Shown: positions 36,427-49,860, numbered from the stretch's first letter. The stretch: DNA of 64,000 nt from Pisolithus tinctorius (GCA_024663395.1 JANFAH010000007.1:1922001-1986000), one strand, 5' to 3'. The notes: generated by a model not told the origin, from the sequence alone. Translations and numbers: made by a program.

Positions 36427-39019
36427 TCACTCAGCTTTGAACCGCGTCGGGTCCCCTCCACCGCGTATGATGACCTTCATGAAACTGAAGAAGCGATCGG
36501 CGTACTCAGCAGGTGGGACAGGACTGATCTTATGCTACAAGAGACGGTTAATGGGCCAAAACCGAGAAACGAGCAGCGAACTTACTCGATCAGCGGAAAG
36601 ACCCTTCCAAAAGTGCTCCACTTTCTTCAATGACTTATACGGAGTCAAGATGTCAATGATCCCCAGGTAGTACAGCGTGTCCATGGGTTGATTGACCTCG
36701 TCTGTCGCTTGCAACCCACCTTCGTCTTGATAGAATATAAATTGCTGTCGGTCCCCGGTATCTTCTTCAGGCAATTGAAGTGCCTCTGATCCCAACCGTC
36801 TTGGGTCAGATTCACGCATAGCGCGACGAATGGCTATAGCCTCAGGAGATCGCCCGCCTTTCACCGTACTCTTTCGACGAATAGAGGGAACAGACGGCTT
36901 GGGAAGGAAATGATATCAAAGTTCGAGGCAGCTGACACCGGAAAAAAAGTGCTTACCGAAAACACTTTCAACGTGTTACTTCGCACATTCTCCTTATTCC
37001 CTCGCCGCATATGGTGGATGCCTACTAAAAGACTGTAATCCATGACGTTGATGCTCTTCAACAGTTCTGAATCCCTGCGGAGTTGCTCAGTGAATAGGGC
37101 ACGCTTCTCTGGCCCAAACTCCAGCGTCTTTCCGCGGTTAATCCAGTTCAGGTCCTTCAACACTGCACGGGGGTTCTTCATTGCCTTTTCTTCCGGATAA
37201 ATTCGTCCGACGGTGCTACCCTTGAGGTCATACGTCTCGTGTATGTCTTTGTGCGGAGGAAAGAGATTGTTCATGATTACGAAATGGATTTTACGACCTC
37301 GGGGCAACTTCACGCGATGGAGGCCATAAAAGCGGGAGAGTAACGTATGTGGGTTGCTCTTCACGTGCGCATAATACTGCTTCAGCACTGAAAGAAGGAA
37401 TTTATGCTCCGAATGGCGGATTGTCTTGATTATAAAGCGATAGTCTCGGGAGAAGTAGAAAAACGAGCCAGACTTTCCCGGTGAGCCCAACTCCGAGAGG
37501 ATGTACTTGGCTGTCAAAGAGAGGAGATAGTCGGCAGGATCAAGCTGAAAGCAGTCTTCGCGAAGGTCGCGGAAAACCCATGGTGCATAATCCTTGAACT
37601 TGAAATCATACTTGGCGGAAGGTGTTAATTCGTTGCCGACTCTGATAAATGACACGCGTTTTAAGCATGAGGCGCGGACGACACACTGCAAATAGACATA
37701 CATATCGAAAGAGTATTTATGTCGTGCGATGAAATCATCATCAGTAACTGGTCGTCTCATCTTTGCCTGACACCGCGATACCTAGCCAACCGACGGGTGA
37801 CGTGAGAACCATCAAGACTCGAGAAGGAACTGTAACGTACGGCGATGCGAATTCCTGTCAGCATATTGTACATGAGTACATAATTGACGTGGTCCTCCCC
37901 GATCAAGTTGCCAACCAGTGGGCGGTTGTCATCTTCCTTCGTGCTCGGAGGTCCCCGCTGCGTCGAGACTGTGCGTGTTAACGCCTCGGCTTCTGCCTTG
38001 CGCTTCCTTTCTCGCCGTATTTGCTCCGCTTGTATCTGGATGTCGTCTTCGATTCCTCCATCTCCGTTGGAAGAGCCCGGCAGCGGTGCTGACCGTACGG
38101 TATGTATTACGGGACCCATCGTCGTATGACGTCTCGTAGAACGGCCAGACACGCTCTGTGGTAGCTGGAGGAACGTTCCTGAGGACTGTAAGAGGAGCTG
38201 TGTAGGTGGCGACCCAGATATATCAGTGATAGGCGTGTCTGCAGTGATAGCGCTTCCGTCTGACTGGGATGAGATGCGGGTTGCACGCGGGATAATGGTG
38301 ACCCCAGCGCGTGAAGTGTGAGTGGAAAACCTTGCAGTATCTGTGGAAGACCTCTGAGAGACCTCATACGACTCAGTGGATGCTATTGGGAAAGCAGGGG
38401 GTGATAAACGTGCCAAGGAATACTCGGCATCGCGTGGTTCGGCGGATAACCTCCGCTCCCTGATGCGGGCCGTAAGGTCACTAGACACGGACGGCCGAGG
38501 GACGGGGTCAGACTTGTGTCTGAGAAGAGTAGGCATGTCTGGAGGCTCATCCTGCTCGACGCTCGCTGGCGGCGATGGTGGTGGTGGACCAACAGGAGTG
38601 CCGTCTATCACCGAACTGTCATCCACATAGTCGTGTTGGATAACACGCGTAACCGTTTTGCTTGAGGTTTCGATAGTCGTCGATGAGACTAGGCTAGTTT
38701 CAAACACGACGGCTTGACTTGTAAGTTGAACAACGCGAACGTCGTCGGTATGGTCGATCTGCTTGTCGCCCCAGTTGGAGTTTTCTTCCTCTGGCGAGCT
38801 GAAGGCATTGAGAGTTTCTGTAATTGACGACCCCGACGGTGAAGTGAGTGGATTGGACGAAGTGGGTGTCGATGGAGAGGCCCTGGCTGTAAAGAAAGAG
38901 GCCGCGGTGGTCGACACAAAACTCTGCCTCTGAGAGTTGTCATAGACGGTTGGCGAAACCGGTGATGGTGAGCGCTGCGGAACCATGACTGGTGCAGGCG
39001 AGATGGTCGTGGTGGCCAT
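36427..39019 (-). CDS. MSS4: Phosphatidylinositol-4-phosphate 5-kinase (Mss4/Its3), 787 aa
   Basis: Five exons join in frame: 39019-37841, 37781-37702, 37641-36957, 36897-36586 and 36534-36427. The first 375 residues are Ser/Thr/Pro-rich and likely disordered. The PIPK domain begins near VNYVLMYNMLTGIR and keeps GKSGSFFY at 475-482, the ATP-binding K492, DLKGSTVGR at 558-566, and MDYSLLVGIH. Near the end IDILTPYKSLKKVEHFWK belongs to the activation segment that sets preference for PI4P, followed by the final PPAEYADRFFSFM block. The enzyme makes PI(4,5)P2 at the plasma membrane, which directs actin, endocytosis and cell-wall signalling. ATG 39019 lies in a GAAATGGCC context, and an upstream exon is not required. 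Confidence 0.94.
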
Positions 39020-39413
39020 TTCAACTCACGGAGTCTGAGCGAGCCTGGACTCCAGGAAAACAACCGAAAGCACGGGAAAACAGCGACCGCGGTTGGATTT
39101 GAGCCCGTCCGTCGTCCAGAATCAAACAGTCCCGAAAATTTGTTGGACCGGTCGTTGTACAAGCTTGCGACCACCCAACTCGCCAGGTGGGGACTTTCAG
39201 CGAACGATGAGCTCACCGTGGGCGTGCTTATCCGACGCTCGCAGTGGCAGTGTGACGGCTACGCCCCTTCACCTACTTACCGGAGTCGGAGTCCAGTCGG
39301 CGTCCATCGCACATGACCGCGTGGAAAGTGGAAACTCGGAGAAAATTCTGACAGCGTGTGCTAAATATGACTGAACTGCACTATACTATGTAGAATGACG
39401 ATACGTAGTTCCC
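39020..39413. other. Gap between separase stop and PIP5 kinase start
   Basis: Both neighbours are on the minus strand, so these 394 bases hold the PIP5 kinase promoter and the separase 3' end. No TATA box is clear. A 175-codon frame from 39216 is a shadow of the kinase exon. Confidence 0.45.
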
Positions 39414-42400
39414 CTACAAGTAGAATGGTATCCCATACACCACCGGTGCTGCCCCAGTCAGGTACTTCAGCTTACATAATTGACGTGATTGGGCAACAGC
39501 CGCAACCACGGACGTCCCTGACGGCTTCCCACCGTCAACGCCAGAATGAGAAAGCACGCCGTCAGGAGTAAGTCCGAGCCGGTCGACCACACCCTGGGTG
39601 AATTTGTCTATGTCTCGGTCGGTCACGTCCCACAAATTTGCGACCAGCGTTGGGCTGCAGTAGAGTTAGTCCCGCGGCTTACGAAATGCGGAGTTACGAC
39701 GGATTACAGTCGTAGACGCCCTCCGGATAGGTTAAGGCTACTCACCATCCCGAAACCATATAATGATATGGTGTTCCAACCCGGTCGAATTCCCCCATGT
39801 CTTTGAGGGAACCAGACGAACAACCCCAGAGCATGGTTGCTGCGCATCGAGGCAGGTGGCGGATTTTGTGCGATCGTACGTATTGCTCGCCACCCCCGTG
39901 CCCGAAATAGCTGGGTTAGGGGAAGTGCAGTTAGCTCAGCCTACAGGGAAGACAGTGGACTACTTACATGACAAGGTCCTTTTGCGATAGAGCATTCAAG
40001 AACTGTTGTTCACTCGGAGCATGGCCAGTGATGCCATCCCAACCAACACTATGCATCTGTTTGAGCCATGGGGCGAAGCGCCCTTCAGTGCCCTTGAGAT
40101 CTCCACTGGGGTTGAGAATGTAATACGCCTTCCGTGGATCAATCGAGATCCGATCAACGGTAGGCTCTTCCTGACCGTCGCTGCCACGTTCGCTGCTACA
40201 CATTGCACGACTCTGCAGTGCTGCGAACTGGACCCTATCGAGTAAAAAGTTCAAACTCGGGATCCTGCTCACACTTCGGCCGCGTAGCACAGGGATACTC
40301 TCCCATGGAATCCCCTGCAGACGTCTATCGAGAACCAGGAATATGTGATCGTCATCGACGACATTTCCCTTCTTCTCTGCTTTCTTGCGCACAGCACGAT
40401 GCTCGCAGAGTGCAGTGCGCAGGTCCACAACTGCGTGGTCCATATCTATCTCGGAGATAGCGACAGGAACGCCATGCAGGTGGTACAAGTCAAACATAAA
40501 GCAAAGAAGGTCCTCCAGCTCTTCATCTTTGCAGGACGATGGTAAAGAGGCGAGGCAATTGAGAAACGGTTCTGAGAGTCGGGATATAGATGAAGGAGCA
40601 GAGGTTGCAGTGGACTTCGGCTGACGTTTCTTGGTATTTGAGGAGGATAAAATTCGCGACAGTACCTTGTCTAGACGCACACGAAGGTCATCAAGGAGGT
40701 TCGGAGCAAGGTTAGCTGAAGGGCCCAATATCGCCTGGCGAACCGTGCATCTAAGTAAGCGGAGGCATGATGAATTAGAACCGGGTCAAAACCCACCTTG
40801 AACCCTCCCAACCAACAGAACTCGATGTTCTCCAACAATTCCTGCAGCCGCTTATCAAGCGCCGCTCGCTCCGCCCACCAGGCTGCTATGTGCGCACGGT
40901 CATCATTTCTTACATGCACTGCTCGCCGCGTACCCTCATCACTTAAGCGCACGATGTCGCGGAACTCCGCAAGTGCCTCGTCAAGTGTGAGGTGTTGTTC
41001 GTCGCCGTCGGAACGGCTGTGGAGAGGCAAACAGAAGATTAACGACGAAGCGGACGAAACTCTGCTGAGGAACATCGTTGATTTGTCCGGGGTAAGGATA
41101 ATGTGGATGACCGTCCAGTTTTTGGGCAGCTTTGAGATCTCCGAAGAGAGGGCCGCAAAGCCTGACGGTGACACTGTAGCAGAAGTATATCTTTCTTGCA
41201 AAGCTTCCCAATAAGCGAGCAACGAGTCTGAAGCAGTGTCCGACCCGGAGCCACCAGAACTTACTGACGAGAAGGAAGAGGCCCGGATAGGATGGCGCGT
41301 GGTTGGGTTTCCCTTAAAATCGGATGCAGGTGGCAAAAGGCCGAGAGGCGAATCAGAAGCCCTTGGCAATGGCCACTGAAGATCGTCCCTGGCGTTCCAG
41401 TCAGGAAATTTGTGCCGGATGGCTTCAAGCATTTCACGGTGCAAAGTGATCGCCGACGACGTGTCTACACAGTCCCAAAATTCAGTCCCCAAATCGCGAT
41501 TTTTGGAAGGACGTACGTACCCAAGAGGCACGTTGCAAGTAGAGGACCATCTGACGCCGCCTTACCAAGGGCAGATTGCAATACCTGAATCATTCCCAGT
41601 GACACCGCAGCTTCTCTAACATGAGGAACGTTCCCACAGCGAGAGGTGAGTGCCAAATCTGCCCAGAATAGGTCTTCCGCATCACCCAGAGCACCAAGAA
41701 TGTCGTGTGTAGCCGGGGTCGATGATGCATCTTTTCCTCCTGATAGCGGCATAGGAAGTGCGATCGCTTCGTTCAAAAGGTTAAGCAAATTATGATGAAA
41801 GAGATTACTTCTACGCGACTTACCTGACTCTGTCAGAGAATTGAGGAGAATGTCTGCTTGGAACGATCTATAGACGCTGTGCATAGTTAGCATGCCCATG
41901 ACAGCATGTTCTTCCCCCTAAATCCCCAAGGTCAACAAATGCTCTGGACTGGTCACCAACGCGATACTCCTACCTTAATTTCTGCAGATGGTGGCAGTGA
42001 CATGAGTTTCTCGACCAGCTGCTTAAATAGTTCATCTTCATCTTCCTCGTTTCTCAAGAGCCAAACTGCGAGGAGGTCAGAATGCCACTTGTAATGGACA
42101 TGGAGACTCACTATGTCGCCGTAAGATCCTTGATAGGAGCTTTGGAACAATCATTCCCTGTCCAGGATTGACGACGACGGCCCCGGAGAGAGTGCCGATG
42201 CTGGACTTCCGCTGAGAGCTATAGAATTCCGCTGAGCTACGAAAAGACAGCGAAAAGTAATGATCACGTACCGGCCATCAATCGCAGCCAACGTTCCCTC
42301 CAGCTCATCCAACATTTTCCATGCTCGTTCGTAACTCTCTTTCGAATTCTGTTCTTGGCCCGCTTCTCGCAAAGCCTCGTAGTCCCCTCTTAGCCTCTGC

Positions 42401-45400
42401 ACGTCTGCCGCATCTATCCCCGGAAGGTCCTCTAGCAGCTGCGCAGCCTTCACTAGTTCCTGTTGGCTAGCAATTAGATCTCCTTGACCCAACAACACCT
42501 CGCTACGAAGAGTAAGAGCTCGGGCAGCAACAATGGACGCCTTGGTAGCTTGTGCAAGGTCGAGTGCCTGCTGCGAAAAATATAACGCGTCGCGCGCAGA
42601 ACCGCGTGCGAAGAAAATCTGAGAAAGCGAAAGCAGTGTCGCGAGCAGAGATGAAAGTAGGCGCCACGAGAGTGCATCAACTGGAATTGATGCACGACTG
42701 TCAGACGACGACGCTGCAGGTTGATCGCTGACCGGGGTCCCGTTGCTGGGGGCTTCGAATACATTGTTGTCTTCTTGGGTTGTCTTCGAAGCTGAACTTC
42801 TTGAGGGGCTTAGACGCGAAAGAGCATCAACAGCCCGGTTCCACAAGCGAAGAGATTGTAGCATGGTGCACAAGGCACCGACCATATCATCCTGGAACGA
42901 AACTCGTCGGTGACCTGAAGGCAGTGCGGAAATGGGACCTTACCTTGGAATATTGAATGGCAGAGAAGACACGGCAGGCTAGAGCAGCCCTCTCTAAGCG
43001 TTCCACACGAGCTCTTATGCGTTGGACAGTTGGCGCTGTTTTATCCTCAGCAGCGACAACATCCTCTAAACTATGAGCTTCGCAATATACACTCGCACTT
43101 CCAGTAGGTTTAAGCACCCGGCATCAGAAACCAAACTGCTTACGTACCTAGCAGGCATGTTATCACCCAGTGCGAGGACCTCCGCCTGGCCTAACAGGTA
43201 TCTTAGACGTACTTCGACCGGCGTGTCCTCAGTTTTGAGAAGTGCAGTGCAACGGTTGAAGATGGAACCGGCACGCTTTGGCTTGCCGAGCTTGACATAC
43301 TCATGGGCAAGATCAACACAAAACACCGAGTAGGCTACAAGAAAATGTTACGTCGCATTAGTGGTTAGTGAACGGGTCGTACCTTCAGTAGGAACTGGAG
43401 TCTGCTGTTCGCAGAGACGCTTGAGAATCTCGAGAAGCTTCACCTTCAAAACGATCAAGCCCAGCAGACCCAGTAAGTGTATGTTCATTTCTCCGTGTCA
43501 AAACGTTATCAGCACATATGCTAAGGGGTGATGCTCAAAGTAACTTACGAAGTAGACCCACAAGGGAACCGAGGTCAAAATGGGCATTGGATCTTTCAAC
43601 TTTCTCTATAGCCTTTGCAACCGCAGCTGAATTTAGAGATACTTCGTCGAGAACTGGAAAACTTTCAAGACGTGTTGACAATTATAGTATGGTAGGACAT
43701 ACCCTTTCTGGGCTTAGGCGTAACAGGATGCAAAGCTGGCTTCTTGCTGACACGAGTTCTGGTCATCGAAGCTTGTATCTTCTTTCTGCTTCCTCCTCTA
43801 TTTGCTCTCGTTGCGGCATCCCCATTAACTCGTTTCGGATTCGAACTACCATCTCCCAAAACCCCTTCAGTGTTATTGAGAAGGCTTAAAAGAACCTCAC
43901 ATGCTTTCTCAATGTGTGTGGTTACTGCGCTTGTCATCTCCGGTCCAGCGGGGAGCTGGCGGTAAGAATGGAGAGCAAGCCACAAGTGAGCACTTAGGGT
44001 ATACTTGGGCATAAGGGAAGCGAAACCAGAGTCAACGGGATGGAGCTATGTGTGAAGACATCAGTAAACGCAGCCTCAGATGGAACATTAAGACCTACTT
44101 CTCTTTCCACCAGGGTCAGCACCTCCCTCCCCATATCCTCTACATCCAATTGATAGGAGCCGTTCTCGTTGCCTTCGGCGGCACTCCCTCGGTCTCTCCA
44201 AAGCACATCTAGACCACATAGAAGGGCTCCTGCTCTCTGTGCAGGTGCCCACTTTGCGTTATATACCGCAAGTAAATCTCGGAGAATACTCAACATCGTC
44301 GTTCGAACACCATCTTTGTGGACGACGCTTTCAAGCGTTTTGAGTTGGCGTTCGAGAAGGACGCCTGTGATTGCCCCCTTCGATTGGTAGTCATCGAGGG
44401 AACACGGCGGATCACCATCAATATTGATGTTAAGGCAACGCGTACTGGAGTCTTCGAGTACGTGACGCAGAGAAACTTGTTCAGGAGGAAGGAACAACTC
44501 GCAACTGGCAATATACGTTAATCGCTCGATCACTGAAGCGAGCTGCTTGAGTAGCCCATCATCGCCTTTGAAAGGGTCCGGCGCGACAATAGAGGGGAAG
44601 AGGGTATAAGGAAACATCCGCACGCTTTGAACAAAAGCCTCAATAGAAAGCTATCTTGGCAATCGACGAGTTGAGTAAAGGTCTGTGACCAAATATACGG
44701 AAGTAACAAGGCGAACCGCACCTTCCTATCCCCAATCTTCAAGTAGCACACTCCTAGCAACTCGTACCTTCTGAATAGCTGCTCCTCGAGTTGCTTCCAG
44801 CCTTCCTTGTTTCTCTCGCTTTCCTTCTCCTGAGAGTCGAATTCGCCATTGGTCGTGTCCACCTTGCCTTGTGAAGTGTATAAGCTGAGAGCCCTAGTCC
44901 CAACAATACATCCCTGCTTCAAAAACCTAATGGCTCCACCATGTTTATCGGCCTTGTATAATGTGCCGCCAAGGTTGTGAAACGCCCCGGAGATGCAGCG
45001 TAAAAAGTTGGCGCTATCTAAAGGGTCTATAACCGTTAGGGACCCGTCGATAGTGGCTACTGCGTTTTCCAGTTGCTGTAGGGCGAGTGTATACGTATCC
45101 ACATCATCTGAATTAAGTCGGTTCCGCGCAACCACAAACTGGGTGTCTAGAAGCGACGCGAGGTTATCCTTGATGGTTGCACGAGGAAGGTGATGAGCTC
45201 TTCGGATCTGTACGCCTTCAAATCAGACAAGTTAAGGCAAAGCTAGGAATTCATTACCTCGGCAGTATCTGCCCCAAGTGCTGAGGTAATGCCCTCTAGT
45301 AGGATGAGCAAAGCACATCTCGCTTCCGTGTCCGATCTGCCACCTTCCGCAGCATCCAAAACTCGAATAGCGGCTCGTCTTAATCGTTCCAACGCATGCT

Positions 45401-47103
45401 CTATCTTGCCAAGAGAATGACAAGCATCAGCATTCCCGTCAGGAACGGTGCTTGACATATTCTCTGCCGACCTCGAGCGCAATTGTGCAGCGAGTAATGG
45501 GTACCTTGGAAGGCAATCAATTGCTTGTCTGCTACGCTTTACACTTTCAGGGTCTGAGCCGACGACGAGATGATGAGCTTCTTTGCCCGAGAATTTTGAT
45601 AGGAAATCAAACTTGCCGTTATTCTCCAGACTTGCGGTAGCCTTCACGAGAGTGGCACAAAACTGGGCACACTCGACCACAATGCTACCTTCGTGGGGTG
45701 ACTTGCCTCCCTGCGAACCTTCCGATCGCAACTTCAGCTGCCCAACCTGAACAGTGAGGCTCTCGATCTCTGTAGAAGCTCGAACTGAGTCGGATACCGA
45801 AGATACACGTTCAGAACCTTGTGAGAACGAGAACCGCGCGATGAGCTCCGAAATGTAATCTAACATAGCCATATCGCCTGTCTAGACAGAAAACATTCAG
45901 CACTTCCTGCAATACTTTCACGAGACAGAAATGCCGTGGCTCCTAAAACGAAGCATGAGGAGAAGATTTGTGAACTTCAAACTCACCCTCTTGGCCAAGG
46001 TCATCCAAAATTCACACACCCCAAGAAACGCGCTAGCCTCCAGGAAGCTCCGCAAAACAAGACCGTTTATGCGACCAGCCAATCCATGAAGAGTCTGCGA
46101 GATATACGACGCAGCTGCCGCTTCAGATGTCTTTACATCGCGAGATAGACTCGAGTCCACTGACGCACGGGCATATGCCGTGCACGCTTTTTGGACCTGG
46201 TCCCAGAACGTGGATGGCTTGATGGTATCCGGAGACGTGTATAAAAGGCAGGATAGGGCATAGATGCGTAGGTAAAATATGGATCGTAAATTTGAACCAT
46301 TGGTCGTATGGGTATTTGATGATAGATGGCTGCACGCCTTCGTCAGTGACGTGTACGCTCGCGTTAAGAGCGCGTCCTTAGTCTTCTCAGATATACATTC
46401 GCTCGTAGTTCGTTGAGCCAAATCAAGGAGGCTAGGGTGATCCTGAAGAGCCGAGACAAAATCTTGCAATGAAATGGTAGAGTGTAAGAGGGGACTTAAC
46501 GCACTGAGCGCGTACGTCAGAGCGGTGAAAGCGAGAGTTGTTAGTGTGCCATCCCTGGGTGAGGACAGAGGAAGCGAAAGAAGGCAGAGCGGTGGTGGTA
46601 AGACAGATGATCCCTTCATCAAAGAAGTTAGGCGCGAGTGCACGCCGCTCAGTACTTCTGCAATTGCCTCATGCTGAACAGTTCGTTAACACCGTGCATA
46701 GCAAGATACGTTCGGGACGCACCAGTTCCAAAGCAAGCAATTTCCCCACTAAACTGCAAGCTGCACGCTCGATGTCCATGTCGTCCGGGCTCAGAACCCT
46801 CAATCTCTGCAACGCCTCTACCGCCTCTCCCACTGCATTGTCCACCGTTTTAGCAGTCGGCTCCATAGCTCTTCCCTTCGCGCCTCCTCGCGAAGCCTTC
46901 CACCCCGAATGAACCACGGCGGAAAGTGTCTGCAAAGACGCGTTCACCACACGCATAGCACCAACCCGGTTTTGCTCGGAGGTCGATGACGAGGGCTCCA
47001 TGTCCGTTGCATTGACCTTCCGCTTCCCTTTGATCTTCGGATCAGTAGTAGTAACTGACTTAGATCTCGTCCCCGTCATGACTTTACGAGTTGTCGTAGC
47101 CAT
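39414..47103 (-). CDS. ESP1: Separase (Esp1/Cut1), C50 peptidase, 2204 aa
   Basis: Nineteen exons keep frame: 47103-46723, 46673-45987, 45881-45258, 45207-44722, 44638-44099, 44045-43703, 43653-43549, 43490-43383, 43334-43148, 43097-42944, 42891-42272, 42218-42112, 42065-41974, 41917-41824, 41766-41521, 41464-40797, 40734-39968, 39910-39746 and 39654-39414. The catalytic end carries GWDGITGHAP, H2074 in YFGHGGGEQY and C2100 in LWGCSSG, then VANLWDVTDRDIDKF, all typical of separase. The rest is a long helical (TPR/ARM-like) array with disordered inserts. Separase cuts cohesin's Scc1/Rad21 at anaphase once securin is destroyed. The second intron is 105 nt, twice the normal size, and contains a possible extra exon. 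The start shares a 200-base region with an F-box gene on the other strand. Confidence 0.95.
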
Positions 47104-47305
47104 GATATAAGTGTGTAGGTGAAGTTGCAACTTTGGCACAAAGTCACTGGCGTAGCCGGTGGCACGGCTCCCTTGAATTGCAAAGCTCGCGTCGAGTCAC
47201 GTGAGCGTCGATGAAAAACCCCCAGCCACCCGAATTCTCAGGTTCTTTCAAACTCATATACCTCGCTCATAAGTCCAGGACCTTCATTGATACCAGTGAA
47301 GTACC
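47104..47305. promoter_or_regulatory. Short divergent promoter, separase / F-box gene 1, with CACGTG
   Basis: The two start codons lie 202 bases apart. A TCACGTGA palindrome stands at 47197-47204, a typical bHLH (Cbf1/USF-type) site. It may serve both genes. Confidence 0.45.
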
Positions 47306-48667
47306 ATGAAAACTCTCTCTGATGCACGAGCCGAGCTAGCTCGCCTGCAACGCAGGGAACTGGAACTTGTCCAGGAGCTCCTAAACGTCCGCAAGGCTGT
47401 TGCAGCACAGAAAGTCGTGATCAACGAGTTGATCGAAGTCAGCGTCGTATCATACGTCGATCGCCTCCCAGACGAATTGCTTGCACAGATATTCCTCCTC
47501 ATCGGAGATCGGCAGAAACGGGAATGGGAGGTGGGTTGTTATTGGAACCACGACCGACGACACCGGTGGGAAGAGGACCGTCTAGCTCTAGCTACTGTCT
47601 CACGCCGTTGGAGGGCTCTGATATTGGGCATTCCTGGTGTCTGGAGCGAGGTCTGCTTGGGGTACTACTTGCGACCAACGTTGTTGAAGTTGCGCTTGGA
47701 AAGAAGTCGTCAAGCCCCTCTTACCATCTCCCTCGGATGCAAATACGGACCGCCAAGACTAGAAGTTGTCTTGCCTCACGCCAATCGATTTCATACACTC
47801 CGGATTTGTGCTACCGACGACGCCAAGGCCTTCCTCGGCAAAATCGCCGGTATAAGGCTTCCATCTCTGCGGTACCTTGTCATAAGCGCAGATTGGTCGG
47901 CTGATGACTTGCTAACGATTCGTTCATGGGCTCCTTCCCTCAAGCATCTAGAACTGCGTAGATGGAAGGTACCGTCTCATATGGCCCTTTCTCAATTTAT
48001 CGCTGCCGAATCATTGGAAGAACTGTCACTCGTAGACGTTACTACCAGTGATTACGGGGAATTTCACAGCATGCACTTTCCTTTGCTTCGGCGCCTCGCA
48101 CTTGACATCCCCCTACCTATGTCATTCTTGGATGCTATTGTAGCTCCAAAGCTCACCTCTTTTTACTTTACTGGACAATATTGTGCAACGCCACCCTACG
48201 GCACATCTATCGGAGATGTGTCGAAATTCAACAATGTCTCGCATCTCTCTTTTGTTGCATCCCCCTATGAAAAGACGGTCAGCAAGAATGCTTTGGATAT
48301 GTCCGAGAGACTTTGCCGCATATTTCATGGCATACGTTACGCGACCATTCATGTGGACTACGTGTCCGCATTATTCTCCCCGTCGAATCCTTGGCAAAGC
48401 AACCAATGTCTCATTGACCACTGCTGGAAATTCCTCGAAAGCCTTGAAATACGGGACTTCACTCTTAGCTCTATCGAATTACTTGAATGTTTAATGGCTT
48501 GGCTCACGTGGCGAGAGAACTCCGGTCAACCAAAACTGCATTTGAAACTCTTGCATAAACCCCATGCTAACGGCCTGGTGACACTGGACACTTCCCACAC
48601 CCTCTATCAAACATTGAGGGAATGTTGTGCGTCATTGGAGTTGGATCGTGTTCCGGTCTCTTTCTAG
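47306..48667 (+). CDS. F-box-like protein, paralogue 1, 453 aa, single exon
   Basis: An uninterrupted frame runs from ATG 47306 to a stop at 48667. The N-terminus is a heptad-like helix (ARAELARLQRRELELVQEL), followed by an F-box-like core (YVDRLPDELLAQIFLLI) and the WRA..I..PGVWSEV block usual in agaricomycete F-box proteins. The remainder has leucine-rich, LRR-like segments (LKHLELRRWKVP, LEELSLVDV, LRRLALDI). Such proteins join substrates to SCF ubiquitin ligases. The copy has an insert of about 17 residues (residues about 72-90) that is absent from copies 2 and 3. Substrate unknown. Confidence 0.85.
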   Translation: MKTLSDARAELARLQRRELELVQELLNVRKAVAAQKVVINELIEVSVVSYVDRLPDELLAQIFLLIGDRQKREWEVGCYWNHDRRHRWEEDRLALATVSRRWRALILGIPGVWSEVCLGYYLRPTLLKLRLERSRQAPLTISLGCKYGPPRLEVVLPHANRFHTLRICATDDAKAFLGKIAGIRLPSLRYLVISADWSADDLLTIRSWAPSLKHLELRRWKVPSHMALSQFIAAESLEELSLVDVTTSDYGEFHSMHFPLLRRLALDIPLPMSFLDAIVAPKLTSFYFTGQYCATPPYGTSIGDVSKFNNVSHLSFVASPYEKTVSKNALDMSERLCRIFHGIRYATIHVDYVSALFSPSNPWQSNQCLIDHCWKFLESLEIRDFTLSSIELLECLMAWLTWRENSGQPKLHLKLLHKPHANGLVTLDTSHTLYQTLRECCASLELDRVPVSF

Positions 48668-48712
48668 GTGGTGTCTCTCTACAACGGTGGGTTCCCTGTT
48701 GTCGGTGACTAG

Positions 48713-49088
48713 GTCTGTATTTCGAGCACTGAATGGTATAGCGTCCCTTATTAGGTCGATTAGATCGCAAGTCGGGCTGGAGTTGTGTGAAGCCAGTTGA
48801 GATCGAGAGCTATGCGACCGTTGCATGAGCAGCAGAAAAGGGGGGCTAGTACCTCTGAGTGTACTCGCATCGCAGCTGACGAAGCCTGGCACTATTGATG
48901 TATTCAGACTCGTCGACTTGACACTTAGCGTAGCATACATGACTGTACTTATGTGGGACTCCGGCTCCACCCGACATAATACGATGTAATAATACATCAG
49001 TGTCACGCAAACGTTCGACAATGTATGGAACCAAACCGCTACCGGACACTCGCCTACCAGCTGGGTGGCACATATACAATGATCAGAA
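48713..49088 (+). repeat. Downstream flank repeat, copy A
   Basis: About 375 bases after F-box gene 1 match 53057-53430 after gene 3 at roughly 85 percent by eye, with small indels. It contains no open gene. It shows that whole segments, not only coding parts, were duplicated. Confidence 0.8.
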
Positions 49089-49858
49089 GGGAATTGAAAG
49101 TTGACCAGGAGCTCTTGGACGTCCGCAAAGCTGTAGCAGTATAGAAAGTTGTGACTGACGACCTGATCAAAGCGAGTGCTGTAACACACATCGATTGCCT
49201 TCCAAACGAGTTGCTTGTGCAGATAATCCTCCTCATCAAATACGAGAGGGAAAGCCTGGCCAGCGTCTCCTGCAGTTGGAGGGCCGTGGTCATAGACACT
49301 CCTAGTATCTGGAGTGAGATCTGCTTGTCCCATTACTGCTGATGCCAGAGGTTGTTGAAGTCGCACTTGGCAAGAAGTCGTCAAGCCCTTCTTACCGTCC
49401 GGGCCGGTCACGACTCGTCAGGACTAGACCTTGTCTTGCGTCATGCGAACCGTATTCATCCTCTCTGGATCCTTGGCGATTCCGGGAACTTCCTCAGCAA
49501 AATCACTGGCAAAAGACTTCTTTCTCTACAGTACCTTTTCACAGATGTAGGGTGCTCGGTTAATCTCCTGCCAACGATTCGTTCATGTTCCCCTGCTCTC
49601 GAGCATCTAGAATTGCACCGATGGCAGGTGCTGCCACATGGAACCCTTTCTTAATTTATCGCTGCCGAATCATTGGAAGAACTGTCACTCGTAAATATTA
49701 CTACCAGTGACTCGGAATTTCAGCAAGATAGCATAAACTTCCCTTTACTTCAGCGCCTTGCACTTGATATCGGCGACCCCATATCGTTCTTGGAAGCCAT
49801 TGTAGCACCCGAGCTTGTATACTTTCGCTTTACTGGAGAATTGTCAGCTGACACTTAA
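49089..49858 (+). pseudogene. F-box paralogue 2, broken
   Basis: This stretch aligns with F-box copies 1 and 3 from the end of the N-terminal helix (QELLDVRKAVA) to just past LALDIGDPISFLEAIVAPEL. It lacks the start and about the first 15 codons, has an in-frame TAG at 49142-49144 where the others have CAG, a TGA near 49340 and a frame change soon after. The final 150 codons are missing. A later open part (49673-49858) keeps the LRR-like segment. Immediately after it comes a piece of the flank repeat, so an internal deletion joined coding and flank. Confidence 0.85.
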
Positions 49859-49860
49859 AG

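Noticed and set aside
38689..39216. 175-codon frame over the PIP5 kinase leader
   Set aside because: It is a shadow of the Ser/Pro-rich kinase N-terminus in another frame.
42219..42271. 35-nt intron option in separase (acceptor at 42237)
   Set aside because: A second acceptor at 42219 gives a normal 53-nt intron in the same frame.
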